DNA of 51,650 nucleotides from the NCBI GenBank assembly GCA_013335535.1, contig JAAXVL010000020.1, forward strand, positions 1 through 51,650, read 5' to 3'. Under the pieces are notes generated by a model, which did no database searches, had not been told where the DNA came from, and was given only the letters and a program-made list of their open reading frames with translations. This DNA comes from Azonexaceae bacterium. Lineage in GTDB: Bacteria; Pseudomonadota; Gammaproteobacteria; Burkholderiales; Rhodocyclaceae. The translations under genes and the position numbers were made by a program. Shown one piece after another: positions 1-7,408 of this stretch; within the stretch, counting starts at the first letter, position 1, and each line of letters begins with the position of its first letter.

Positions 1-17
1 CAACGAAACCCCTCAAA

Positions 18-575
18 TCAGCCTATTACTTCGTACCGAACCTCAAGCACCTCTATCTCCCGAACCCCCAACGGACTCTGAAATCGAATCACATCCCCCT
101 CCCTCGACTTGATCAGAGCTCGCGCCAGCGGAGAAATCCAGCTGATGCGCCCTTGTGCCACATCGGTTTCGTCAACACCAACTATGGTGTAACTATTTTC
201 GACACCATCTGCCTCGGCGATTGTTACCCGAGCACCAAAGAAGATCTGATCGTTGTCACCCTGGCGCAACGGATCGACAACTTCTGCATTTTCGATTCGC
301 TTGGTCAGGAAGCGGATGCGGCGATCAATTTCACGTAAGCGCCGCTTGCCATATATATAGTCACCATTTTCGGAACGGTCACCATTCGAGGCTGCCCAGG
401 CGACCACTTCGACAACATGAGGACGCTCACGTTTGACCAGATGCTCGAGCTCGTCTTTCAATCGAGCATGACCCGCCGGGGTAATGTAATTACGCGTCCC
501 GGGAGGAAGTTTCAGTGAGGGCGAAAGATCTTCTTCATCGTCACTGTCACTCTCTCGCACAAACGCCATGTTCAT
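18..575 (-). CDS. greB: Transcription elongation factor GreB
   Basis: GreB binds the secondary channel of RNA polymerase and stimulates cleavage of backtracked transcripts. The 185-residue product has an acidic N-terminus, then the GreA/GreB coiled-coil (from about residue 30, starting YITPAGHARLKDEL, with the GDRSENGDYIYGKRRLREID stretch typical of GreB), and a C-terminal FKBP-like domain that includes the family ISWISPLARAL region. Length matches the family, and the gene is complete near the left edge. Possible starts are TTG 578, ATG 575 and ATG 569. I chose 575 because its MNMAFV start matches the common MNKAFV start of other GreB proteins. That start overlaps by one base the TGA stop of the upstream gene, so translation is probably coupled. 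Confidence 0.93.
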   Translation of the reverse strand: MNMAFVRESDSDDEEDLSPSLKLPPGTRNYITPAGHARLKDELEHLVKRERPHVVEVVAWAASNGDRSENGDYIYGKRRLREIDRRIRFLTKRIENAEVVDPLRQGDNDQIFFGARVTIAEADGVENSYTIVGVDETDVAQGRISWISPLARALIKSREGDVIRFQSPLGVREIEVLEVRYEVIG

Positions 576-883
576 CAATAGCCGATGCTGTAGTGCTCGA
601 CGTCGACGCGGATCAGTTCGCGCCCGAGCAGGGCTGCGGTGTTCTTGGCAAACTGATCAGCCCAGGTACGCTGGTCATGAAAACGCGCTTCGCCGGCATA
701 TTTGGCGACACTCAAAATGCGGTCGACGGCGAGAATCTTGCCGGTTGGAGTCGCGACATCGCACTCCAGAACGGTGAACTCGTGATCAAACCACTGGCGC
801 GCCACGTCTGATGGTGCCCCACCCGGGAATTTGAATTCGAATTCTTTTTCTTTGCCGAACGAGACAATAACGTGATGTTGCAT
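575..883 (-). CDS. Hypothetical protein upstream of greB
   Basis: I do not recognise the family of this 102-residue protein. It starts MQHHVIVSFGKEKEFEFKF and ends EHYSIGY. It is soluble, has no signal peptide and no cysteine motif, and looks like a mixed alpha/beta protein. The open frame extends upstream to 910, but ATG 883 is preceded by a GGAGGAGAG Shine-Dalgarno sequence at good distance and is the likely start. Its stop overlaps the greB start by one base, so the two probably form one leftward transcription unit. No function is proposed. Confidence 0.7.
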   Translation of the reverse strand: MQHHVIVSFGKEKEFEFKFPGGAPSDVARQWFDHEFTVLECDVATPTGKILAVDRILSVAKYAGEARFHDQRTWADQFAKNTAALLGRELIRVDVEHYSIGY

Positions 884-950
884 TTCTCTCTCCTCCACGA
901 ATCGGTTCAAGGTATTCTAGCAAAACAACCGAAGCAATCAGGAGCCGAAA

Positions 951-1172
951 ATGTCCATTCATCCGCTGACCGAAGCCGAGATCAGCGATATACATGCCCA
1001 GTTGCATGAACTGCAAGTAGAGCACCGCGACCTGGATCTGGTCATCATTCACCTGATCGAGAATCCGCCGCCGGAAGACTTGCTGATTCGCAGACTCAAA
1101 AAACGAAAGCTGTTGTTGAAAGATCGAATCATCCAGCTGGAAGAAATGCTGGTGCCCGACATTCCCGCTTAG
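951..1172 (+). CDS. DUF465 (YdcH-like) small protein
   Basis: This 73-residue, highly charged, almost wholly helical protein fits the DUF465/YdcH family: a short coiled-coil hairpin with an N-terminal LHELQVEHRDLDLVI stretch and a central LLIRRLKKRKLLLKDRI stretch. The biochemical role of the family is not established. AGGAG lies seven bases before the ATG. It is transcribed divergently from the greB pair and its end overlaps the small reverse-strand ORF that follows pit. Confidence 0.8.
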   Translation: MSIHPLTEAEISDIHAQLHELQVEHRDLDLVIIHLIENPPPEDLLIRRLKKRKLLLKDRIIQLEEMLVPDIPA

Positions 1173-1318
1173 TCGTTATTCTGCGGCACGCGAAAGAATA
1201 TCCAGTAAACAGCGCCAATAATCCTGGCGACAGCCAGTTCCCACAATACAGGAACCATCCAGACGACTCCTGCCAGTACAGCCAGCAGGAGTGCAAAGAT
1301 TGCTGCTTTTGCGATCAA
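1169..1318 (-). CDS. Small hydrophobic protein coupled to pit
   Basis: A 49-codon open frame starts with TTG overlapping the TGA stop of pit (TTGA arrangement) and runs to TAA at 1169. The product starts MIAKAAIFALLLAVLAG and is one long hydrophobic helix with a second hydrophobic patch (RIIGAVYWIFF), ending in a polar RVPQNND tail. It looks like a single-pass or re-entrant membrane peptide. I know no family for it. The tight coupling to pit and coherent hydrophobicity argue for a real gene; the rare TTG start and lack of a separate ribosome site argue for caution. Confidence 0.4.
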   Translation of the reverse strand: MIAKAAIFALLLAVLAGVVWMVPVLWELAVARIIGAVYWIFFRVPQNND

Positions 1319-2322
1319 AGAATCAGCGAGCCGATATACCAGGCTAGTGCTGCCATAGCCGCACTACAGGGGATGGTCAGGATCCATGCCCAGACAATCC
1401 CACCAGCCACTCCCCAGCGTACGGCGCGCGCACCACGCGTTGAACCAACGCCGGCGATGGCACCCGTAATGGTATGGGTAGTGGAGACCGGAATTCCGAA
1501 AGCGGTCGCCAGGAACAGCGTGATGGCACCGCCAGTATTTGCGCAAAAGCCGCGGGCCTGATTGAGTTTGGTGATTCGATTACCCATCGTTTTGACGATG
1601 CGCCAGCCCCCGAACATTGTCCCTAGCCCCATTGCAGAATAGCAACAGAGAACGACCCAGCCGGGAATCGGATCACTAGTAGACGATATACCAGCAGCGA
1701 TGAGCAGCATCCAGATGATGCCGACCGTTTTTTGCGCATCGTTGCCGCCGTGGCCCAAACTGTAGGCAGCCGCCGAAATCAGCTGGAAGCGGCGAAAATG
1801 TTTATCAACCTTGCGTGGCGCCATGTTTCGACAGATCCATGAAACGACCACCATCAAGGCGCCACCGATCATGAAGCCGAGGAATGGCGCGACGAAAATG
1901 AAGGCCACAATTTTCAGGACGCCGGACGAAATCAGGCTACCAACGCCGGCCTTGGCAATCGCCGCGCCGACCAGCCCCCCGACCAGCGCGTGTGATGACG
2001 ACGACGGAATACCGTAATACCACGTAATGATATTCCAGATGATGGCTCCGACCAGCGCACCGAAGACCACGTAGTGATCAACAATCGACGGGTCGATGGT
2101 GCCCTTGCCAATGGTCGAGGCGACCTTGAGCTGAAACAGGAAGTAGGCAATAAAGTTGAAGCTGGCCGCCCAGATGACAGCCTGATGCGGTTTCAGAACG
2201 CGGGTGGAAACGATGGTGGCAATCGAGTTGGCCGCATCGTGAAAACCGTTCATGAAGTCGAACAGCAAAGCGACAATCACCAGGGTGACAACGACCCCGA
2301 GGCTGATATTGAGGGTATCCAT
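1315..2322 (-). CDS. pit: Inorganic phosphate transporter, PiT family
   Basis: This is a low-affinity phosphate/cation symporter of the inner membrane. The 335-residue protein has about ten hydrophobic segments and both PiT (PHO4) signature repeats: the N-terminal NGFHDAANSIATIVSTR region (residues about 25-41) and the C-terminal one around NTGGAITLFLATAFGIPVST. An internal GGNDAQKTVGI motif is also characteristic. It lies 14 bases downstream of a DUF47 gene, the usual partner, in a leftward operon. A small hydrophobic ORF overlaps its stop. Confidence 0.92.
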   Translation of the reverse strand: MDTLNISLGVVVTLVIVALLFDFMNGFHDAANSIATIVSTRVLKPHQAVIWAASFNFIAYFLFQLKVASTIGKGTIDPSIVDHYVVFGALVGAIIWNIITWYYGIPSSSSHALVGGLVGAAIAKAGVGSLISSGVLKIVAFIFVAPFLGFMIGGALMVVVSWICRNMAPRKVDKHFRRFQLISAAAYSLGHGGNDAQKTVGIIWMLLIAAGISSTSDPIPGWVVLCCYSAMGLGTMFGGWRIVKTMGNRITKLNQARGFCANTGGAITLFLATAFGIPVSTTHTITGAIAGVGSTRGARAVRWGVAGGIVWAWILTIPCSAAMAALAWYIGSLIL

Positions 2323-2336
2323 ACCGAGCTATCTGC

Positions 2337-2975
2337 TCAGGAATTTTCGAGAACGATGGCTTCTACCGTACCCGCGACGTCCTTGCAGCGATCGGTAACC
2401 GATTCGAGCAACTCGTAGATTTCCTTGAGTTTGACGACTTCGCGCACATCCGGTTCTTCGCGGAAGATTTTGGACATGGCGCTACGCAAGGAGCGATCGG
2501 CTTCAGACTCCAGTTCGTCAATCTCATGACAAAACTTGAGGATGGCCGGTGCGTTGTCCATGCTGTGCAGCAACTTGATCACCGACTGCACGGAGACGCA
2601 GCAGTTTTCGGTGACGATTGCCATCGCCTTCGCATCCGGCGGAACACGGGTGATGTCGTAAAGTGAGATCGACTCGGCGACGTCCTGCATGACATCGAGA
2701 ATATCGTCCATGCCATTGATCAGCTGGTGGATTTCATCGCGGTCGAAAGGCGTGATGAAGGCTGTGTGCAGTTGAGCTAGCGTATCGTGGGTAATGGCAT
2801 CGGCCTTGCGCTCGAGGGCGTCTATTTCCTCGGCGAAGAGTGTTGCCTGCTCGGGACTATCGACCAGCGCCGCGATCATGTTGGACAAGGCCTTCCCGCC
2901 CTGCGCAATCAACTCCGCATGCGCATTGAAAAGATCGAAATACTTGCCCTCCCTGGGCATCAGACGAGCGAACAT
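2337..2975 (-). CDS. DUF47 (PhoU-like) phosphate transport accessory protein
   Basis: This 212-residue, all-helical protein belongs to the DUF47 family, distant relatives of PhoU encoded with PiT transporters. It is cytoplasmic and thought to modulate the transporter. The pattern of acidic and histidine-rich helices (DEIHQLINGMDDILDVMQD around residues 85-103) resembles the metal-binding helices of PhoU. It is the first gene of the pit operon. The ATG is preceded by AGGA at suitable spacing. Confidence 0.85.
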   Translation of the reverse strand: MFARLMPREGKYFDLFNAHAELIAQGGKALSNMIAALVDSPEQATLFAEEIDALERKADAITHDTLAQLHTAFITPFDRDEIHQLINGMDDILDVMQDVAESISLYDITRVPPDAKAMAIVTENCCVSVQSVIKLLHSMDNAPAILKFCHEIDELESEADRSLRSAMSKIFREEPDVREVVKLKEIYELLESVTDRCKDVAGTVEAIVLENS

Positions 2976-3082
2976 GGCAGTCCTGTTAAGTTTTTATTAC
3001 AACTATAAGATTCTACCACTCCGGCCCCCGCCACCAAATGCCCAGTTAGATATGAAAGATCCTCTTGCCGCTAAAATACGGC

Positions 3083-3415
3083 ATGGACATTCCACCTCTT
3101 CCTGTCGACGCATTCGGCGACCGCTTCACCCTTGACGAGTTGCCTTTGGCGCGGGCGCCTGCCGGCTACGCTGTCCAGATGCTCGACACCGACAAGCTGC
3201 TCGATCGGCTCAGCGGCGCTTTCCTGCCTGTTCGTTCCGAACAACTCAACGGGCTGTTCGACAGCTTCGACGCCGCGTATGCCGCGGCCCGGATCTGGGT
3301 CGAAAGCCACTGCCCGAATCCCGACGACCACCGACTGGCCATCGTACCGGCCAGTTTTGATCACCTGTTGAAGCGCCACGTTCTTATATATGGCGTTCTC
3401 TGCGGTCAACCCTGA
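3083..3415 (+). CDS. Hypothetical protein
   Basis: A 110-residue protein that I do not recognise. It is rich in Asp, Leu and Ala, has no signal peptide or membrane helix, and carries a central region beginning RSEQLNGLFDSFDAAYAAA that suggests paired helices. Two starts are possible: TTG 3065 and ATG 3083. I prefer the ATG. A TAAAAT box at 3072-3077 would put transcription almost at the start codon, and no clear ribosome site is seen, so the message may have a very short leader. It precedes the tas homologue by 24 bases on the same strand. Confidence 0.6.
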   Translation: MDIPPLPVDAFGDRFTLDELPLARAPAGYAVQMLDTDKLLDRLSGAFLPVRSEQLNGLFDSFDAAYAAARIWVESHCPNPDDHRLAIVPASFDHLLKRHVLIYGVLCGQP

Positions 3416-3439
3416 TTTTTGCCCAATACGGAGCCTCCA

Positions 3440-4486
3440 ATGACCCCCTTCCCAACACGCCAGCTTGGCCGCAGCAACCTCGTTGTACCAGAAGTCTGCC
3501 TCGGCACCATGACTTTCGGCGAGCAGACCAGTGAGGCCGACGCCCACGCCCAGCTCGATTTTGCGCTGACTGCCGGCATCGGCTTCATTGATACCGCAGA
3601 GATGTACGCTGTTCCGCCGCGCGCTGAAACCTGCGGCGCTTCGGAAAGCATCGTCGGCCGCTGGCTCAAACGCCAGCAGCGCGACCAGATCCAGATCGCC
3701 ACCAAGGTTGCCGGCCCCAGCCGCAATCTGAGCTGGATCCGCAACGGCCCGCCGGCGCTGGACCGCACCAACATTCGCGCTGCCCTTGAAGGTTCGCTTC
3801 AGCGCCTGCAGACGGATTACGTCGACCTCTATCAATTGCACTGGCCGGAACGCAACCAGCCGATGTTCGGCCAATGGCAGTTCGAACCGAAAAACGAGCG
3901 TGAAGGTACGCCAATCCGCGAACAGCTTGAAGCGCTTGCCGAACTGGTCAAGGAAGGCAAGATCCGCCAGATCGGAGTCTCCAACGAGCACCCGTGGGGC
4001 ATCATGGAATTCACCCGTCTGGCCGACGAACTCGGCTTGCCGCGCATTGTTTCGACGCAAAACGCCTACAGCCTGCTCAACCGGACCTTTGAAACCGGCC
4101 TGGCCGAAGTCTGCCACCGCCAGCAAGTCGGGTTGCTGGTCTATTCAGCCCTGGCCTTCGGCCACCTGACCGGCAAATACCTGGCCAACCCGAACGCCCC
4201 CGGCCGCATCACCCAGTGGCCGACTTTCGGTCAGCGCTACACGAAGCCGAACGTCGCACCCGCCGTTCAGGCCTACGTTGAACTCGCCCACAAACACGGC
4301 CTGACGCCGACCCAACTGGCCCTCGGTTTCTCACGTTCGCGCTGGTTTGTCGCCAGCACCATCATCGGCGCCTCCTCGCTGGCTCAGCTGAAGGAAACCC
4401 TGCCGGCCATGCAGACGGAACTATCGCCCGAGTTGCTGGCTGAAATCGACGCCATTCACCTGCGCTACACCAACCCGGCGCCCTGA
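3440..4486 (+). CDS. tas: NADP(H)-dependent aldo/keto reductase, Tas family
   Basis: The 348-residue protein is very close to E. coli Tas along its full length. The shared GTMTFGEQ and SEADAHAQLD segments (near residues 24-42) and the RLQTDYVDLYQLHWP segment are diagnostic. It folds as a TIM barrel that binds NADPH. The catalytic Asp and Tyr lie in GFIDTAEMY and the Lys in IATKVAGPSR. Family members reduce aldehydes and ketones; the physiological substrate is not known. The open frame begins at 3419, but ATG 3440 is chosen because GGAG precedes it and it aligns with homologues. Its stop overlaps the ATG of the DUF455 gene (ATGA). Confidence 0.9.
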   Translation: MTPFPTRQLGRSNLVVPEVCLGTMTFGEQTSEADAHAQLDFALTAGIGFIDTAEMYAVPPRAETCGASESIVGRWLKRQQRDQIQIATKVAGPSRNLSWIRNGPPALDRTNIRAALEGSLQRLQTDYVDLYQLHWPERNQPMFGQWQFEPKNEREGTPIREQLEALAELVKEGKIRQIGVSNEHPWGIMEFTRLADELGLPRIVSTQNAYSLLNRTFETGLAEVCHRQQVGLLVYSALAFGHLTGKYLANPNAPGRITQWPTFGQRYTKPNVAPAVQAYVELAHKHGLTPTQLALGFSRSRWFVASTIIGASSLAQLKETLPAMQTELSPELLAEIDAIHLRYTNPAP

Positions 4487-5277
4487 TGGAGTCGCTTTTC
4501 GCCCGCCTGGCCGAAGCCTTGGCCGTTTGCGAAATTGGCCCAAAAATCCGGTTGACCGTGGCAATCGCCGCCGACTGGCAGGCCGGCAAGCTGGATTGGC
4601 GTGATATGGCACCGGTCGATCTGGTTTGCGGCCGGCCAGCAAAACCCGAGCTATTGGCGCATAAAGATGTTCCCAACCGCAATCCGGGCACACCGGACGG
4701 CCGCGCCCGACTGCTCCACGCCATCGTGCACATCGAGTTTTCGGCCATCAATCTCGCCCTCGACCACGCCGCCCGCTTTCGCGGCCTGCCGCAAGCCTAT
4801 TACGCCGACTGGATCGGCGTGGCGTCCGAAGAGGCCGAGCATTTCGAACTGCTGCGCACCCGCCTGCAATCCCTCGGCTACGACTACGGCGACTTCCCGG
4901 CCCACGCCGGACTGTGGGACATGGCCGAAAAAACCACTGACGACGCCCTCGTCCGCATGGCGCTCGTCCCGCGTCTGCTCGAAGCGCGCGGCCTCGACGC
5001 GACACCGCCCATCCAGATGAAACTCGAGCAGGTCGGCGACCACGAAAGTGCCCGCGTTCTCGACATCATTTTGCGCGATGAAATCGGCCATGTCGGCCTC
5101 GGCGACCACTGGTACCGCCACCTGTGCGCCGAACGCGGACTTGAGCCGGAAAGCACCTACCGCGACCTGCTGACCCGCTACCAGGCGCCGTGGCCGCAAG
5201 GAAAAATGAACGAAGCGGCCCGTCTCGCCGCCGGTTTCAGCACCGGTGAACTGGCGGCCCTCGCGAAAAAAAGGTAG
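4486..5277 (+). CDS. DUF455 ferritin-like protein
   Basis: This 263-residue protein fits the DUF455 family, predicted to have a ferritin-like four-helix bundle with a di-metal site. The expected ligands are visible as VHIEFSAINLALDHA, EEAEHFELL and ILRDEIGHVGLGDHW. The family's function is not firmly known; members have been linked to tRNA-modifying MiaE-like folds. It is coupled to tas through an ATGA overlap. Residues about 18-26 (GPKIRLTVA) are encoded by one copy of the dispersed ACGGTCAACYGG element, read in frame with no obvious disturbance. Confidence 0.82.
   Translation: MESLFARLAEALAVCEIGPKIRLTVAIAADWQAGKLDWRDMAPVDLVCGRPAKPELLAHKDVPNRNPGTPDGRARLLHAIVHIEFSAINLALDHAARFRGLPQAYYADWIGVASEEAEHFELLRTRLQSLGYDYGDFPAHAGLWDMAEKTTDDALVRMALVPRLLEARGLDATPPIQMKLEQVGDHESARVLDIILRDEIGHVGLGDHWYRHLCAERGLEPESTYRDLLTRYQAPWPQGKMNEAARLAAGFSTGELAALAKKR
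4535..4561 (+). repeat. Dispersed uptake-like element, copy A (inside DUF455 gene)
   Basis: Core CCGGTTGACCGTGG at 4548-4561, preceded by CAAAAAT and TTGGCC. It is read in frame as I-R-L-T-V by the host gene. Confidence 0.85.
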
Positions 5278-5479
5278 AATAATCAGATCAATGCGTTGAT
5301 GCACCGCCCGCAGTAGTTCCGAGCAGCCCCCGGTTCAGTCAGGTTTCATTTGCAGGTTCACCCCATTGATTCGCCCCCGGTATGGCTGCATCGGGGTACT
5401 CAGGTCGCCCGACCATCGGGCCAATCCGTCGCCGGTTATAAACAATGTGAAGGGCGACGAGGAAAGGAAACAGCATCTT

Positions 5480-7258
5480 ATGTCGTCTACTCCCGACAGC
5501 TTCGCCGATCTCGGCTTAAGCGAAACGCTACTCAAAACCCTCACCGAAATCGGCTACGAAACCCCGTCGCCGATCCAGGCCCAATGTATCCCCGCCCTGC
5601 TCGAAGGTCACGACCTCATCGGCATGGCCCAGACCGGCACCGGCAAGACCGCCGCCTTCGCCCTGCCGCTGATGGAAACCATCGACGTCAAGTTGATGAA
5701 GCCGCAGGCCCTGATCCTGACGCCGACGCGCGAACTGGCCATCCAAGTCGCCGAAGCCCTGCAAAGCTACGCCAAGAACCTGCCCGGCTTCCACGTCCTG
5801 CCCATCTACGGCGGACAGAGCTACACCATCCAGCTCAAGCAGCTGTCGCGTGGCGCCCACGTCATCGTCGGCACCCCGGGCCGCGTCATGGACCACCTCG
5901 AGCGCAAGACGCTCAACCTCGACAACCTGAAGACCCTGGTCCTCGACGAAGCCGACGAAATGCTGCGCATGGGCTTCATCGACGACGTTGAATGGATTCT
6001 CGAGCGCACGCCGGCCCAGCACCAGACCGCACTGTTCTCGGCCACCATGCCGGAGCAAATCCGTCGCGTCGCCCAGAAATACCTGGTTGATCCGAAGGAA
6101 ATCAAGATCAAGTCGGCAACTGCCACCGTTGCCGCCATCCGTCAGGTTTACTGGCAGGTCTCCGGCATGCACAAGCTGGATGCCCTGACCCGCATTCTTG
6201 AAGTCGAGGAAGATTTCGACGCAGCGATTATCTTCGTCCGCACCAAGACCGCCACCGTCGAACTGGCCGACAAGCTCAACGCCCGCGGTTACGCCGCTGC
6301 CGCGCTGAACGGCGACCTCAACCAGCAGATGCGCGAACGCGTCATCGAACAGTTGAAGTCCGGCGCCCTGGACATCGTCATCGCCACCGACGTCGCCGCT
6401 CGCGGCATCGACGTGCCGCGCGTCAGCCACGTCGTCAACTACGACATTCCGTACGACACCGAAGCCTATGTGCACCGCATCGGCCGTACCGGCCGCGCTG
6501 GCCGCACCGGCAACGCCATCCTGTTTGTCGCGCCGCGTGAAATCCGCATGCTGCGCACGATCGAACGGGCCACCCGCTCGCCGATCGCCCCGCTCACCCT
6601 GCCCAGCCGTGCCGACGTCACCAACAAGCGCGTCACCGACTTCAAGGGCAAGGTCGCCGAGGTGCTGAACGCCGAAGGTCTGGATTTCTTCGCCAACATC
6701 GTTTCGCAAATTGCCGAAGAGCAAAATGTCGGCGCCGAAGAAGTTGCTGCCGCGCTGGCCATGATGGCCCAGGAAGGCAAGCCGCTGCAGATCGTCGGTG
6801 AAGATCCGCGTCCGGCCCCGGCGCCGCGTCCGGGCAGTTTTGACCGCGACGACCGCAAGCCGCGTTCCAATGAGCGCTTCGACCGTGGCGACAAGCCCAG
6901 CTTCGAAAGCCGTGGCGAACGTCCGCGTCGCGAAGAGCGGCCGGCCCGTTCCGCGCCGAGCGGCGACATGGTGCGCTACCGCATCGATGTGGGCAGGGAT
7001 CATGGCGTCCAGGTCAAGGACATCGTTGGCGCCATTGCCAACGAAGCCGGCATCGAAAGCCGTTTCATCGGCCGCATCGGTCTTTATGACGAATCGAGCA
7101 CGGTCGAACTGCCGGCCGGCATGCCGGCGGAAGCCGCCAACGCCCTGAAACGCACTCGCGTCCGCGGCTTGCCGATCAACCTGCGTCCGGACGAAGGTCG
7201 CCCGGAAGGTGCCAGCACCGGTGAGCGCAGCTTCAAGAAAAAGAGTTTCGACCGCTAA
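5480..7258 (+). CDS. deaD: DEAD-box RNA helicase, DeaD/CsdA type
   Basis: An ATP-dependent RNA helicase used in ribosome assembly and cold adaptation. The 592-residue protein has the Q motif (FADLGLSETLL and PSPIQAQ), Walker A AQTGTGKT, PTRELAIQ, the DEAD box LDEADEMLRMGF, SAT in FSATMP, and the C-terminal helicase motifs TDVAARGIDVPRV and HRIGRTGRAGR. A basic Arg/Asp-rich linker follows (about 450-490), then the DbpA/CsdA RNA-binding domain (about 495-570) and a basic tail. The frame opens at 5366, but ATG 5480 is chosen: a purine-rich GAGGAAAGGAAA precedes it and MSSTPDSFADLGL is the usual start. The 200-base upstream region may be a long leader, as in cold-shock helicase genes. Confidence 0.94.
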   Translation: MSSTPDSFADLGLSETLLKTLTEIGYETPSPIQAQCIPALLEGHDLIGMAQTGTGKTAAFALPLMETIDVKLMKPQALILTPTRELAIQVAEALQSYAKNLPGFHVLPIYGGQSYTIQLKQLSRGAHVIVGTPGRVMDHLERKTLNLDNLKTLVLDEADEMLRMGFIDDVEWILERTPAQHQTALFSATMPEQIRRVAQKYLVDPKEIKIKSATATVAAIRQVYWQVSGMHKLDALTRILEVEEDFDAAIIFVRTKTATVELADKLNARGYAAAALNGDLNQQMRERVIEQLKSGALDIVIATDVAARGIDVPRVSHVVNYDIPYDTEAYVHRIGRTGRAGRTGNAILFVAPREIRMLRTIERATRSPIAPLTLPSRADVTNKRVTDFKGKVAEVLNAEGLDFFANIVSQIAEEQNVGAEEVAAALAMMAQEGKPLQIVGEDPRPAPAPRPGSFDRDDRKPRSNERFDRGDKPSFESRGERPRREERPARSAPSGDMVRYRIDVGRDHGVQVKDIVGAIANEAGIESRFIGRIGLYDESSTVELPAGMPAEAANALKRTRVRGLPINLRPDEGRPEGASTGERSFKKKSFDR

Positions 7259-7282
7259 GCGGCGCAAGCCCGGCAAGACCCC

Positions 7283-7311
7283 AAGGCCACGGCAAGTCCG
7301 TGGCCTTTTTC
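7283..7311 (+). terminator. Rho-independent terminator after deaD
   Basis: A perfect ten-base stem, AAGGCCACGG and CCGTGGCCTT around a CAAGT loop, followed by a T run. It ends rightward transcription of deaD. Confidence 0.92.
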
Positions 7312-7336
7312 TTGGTACCGTAGCCAGCGTGACGCG

Positions 7337-7372
7337 ATTTCATTTTTGGTCACTTTTTCCGGTTGACCGTGG
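7337..7372 (+). repeat. Dispersed uptake-like element, copy B
   Basis: Core CCGGTTGACCGTGG at 7359-7372, preceded by the two AT tracts (ATTTCATTTTT and CTTTTT). It lies between the deaD terminator and the end of the convergent kinase gene. Confidence 0.93.
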
Positions 7373-7408
7373 TTATGGCCGCCCGAGAGAAACATCCGGG
7401 CCGAATGC

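Noticed and set aside
3071..4126. A 351-codon reverse frame over the tas gene
   Set aside because: Shadow of a recognised enzyme; no motif or ribosome site.
5278..5479. N-terminal extension of DeaD from 5366
   Set aside because: The extension lacks helicase homology and the internal ATG has a good ribosome site and the usual start.
5528..7276. A 582-codon open frame on the reverse strand
   Set aside because: Shadow of deaD; its composition (Gly, Asp, Val, Ala-rich, no motifs) is that of a non-coding frame.
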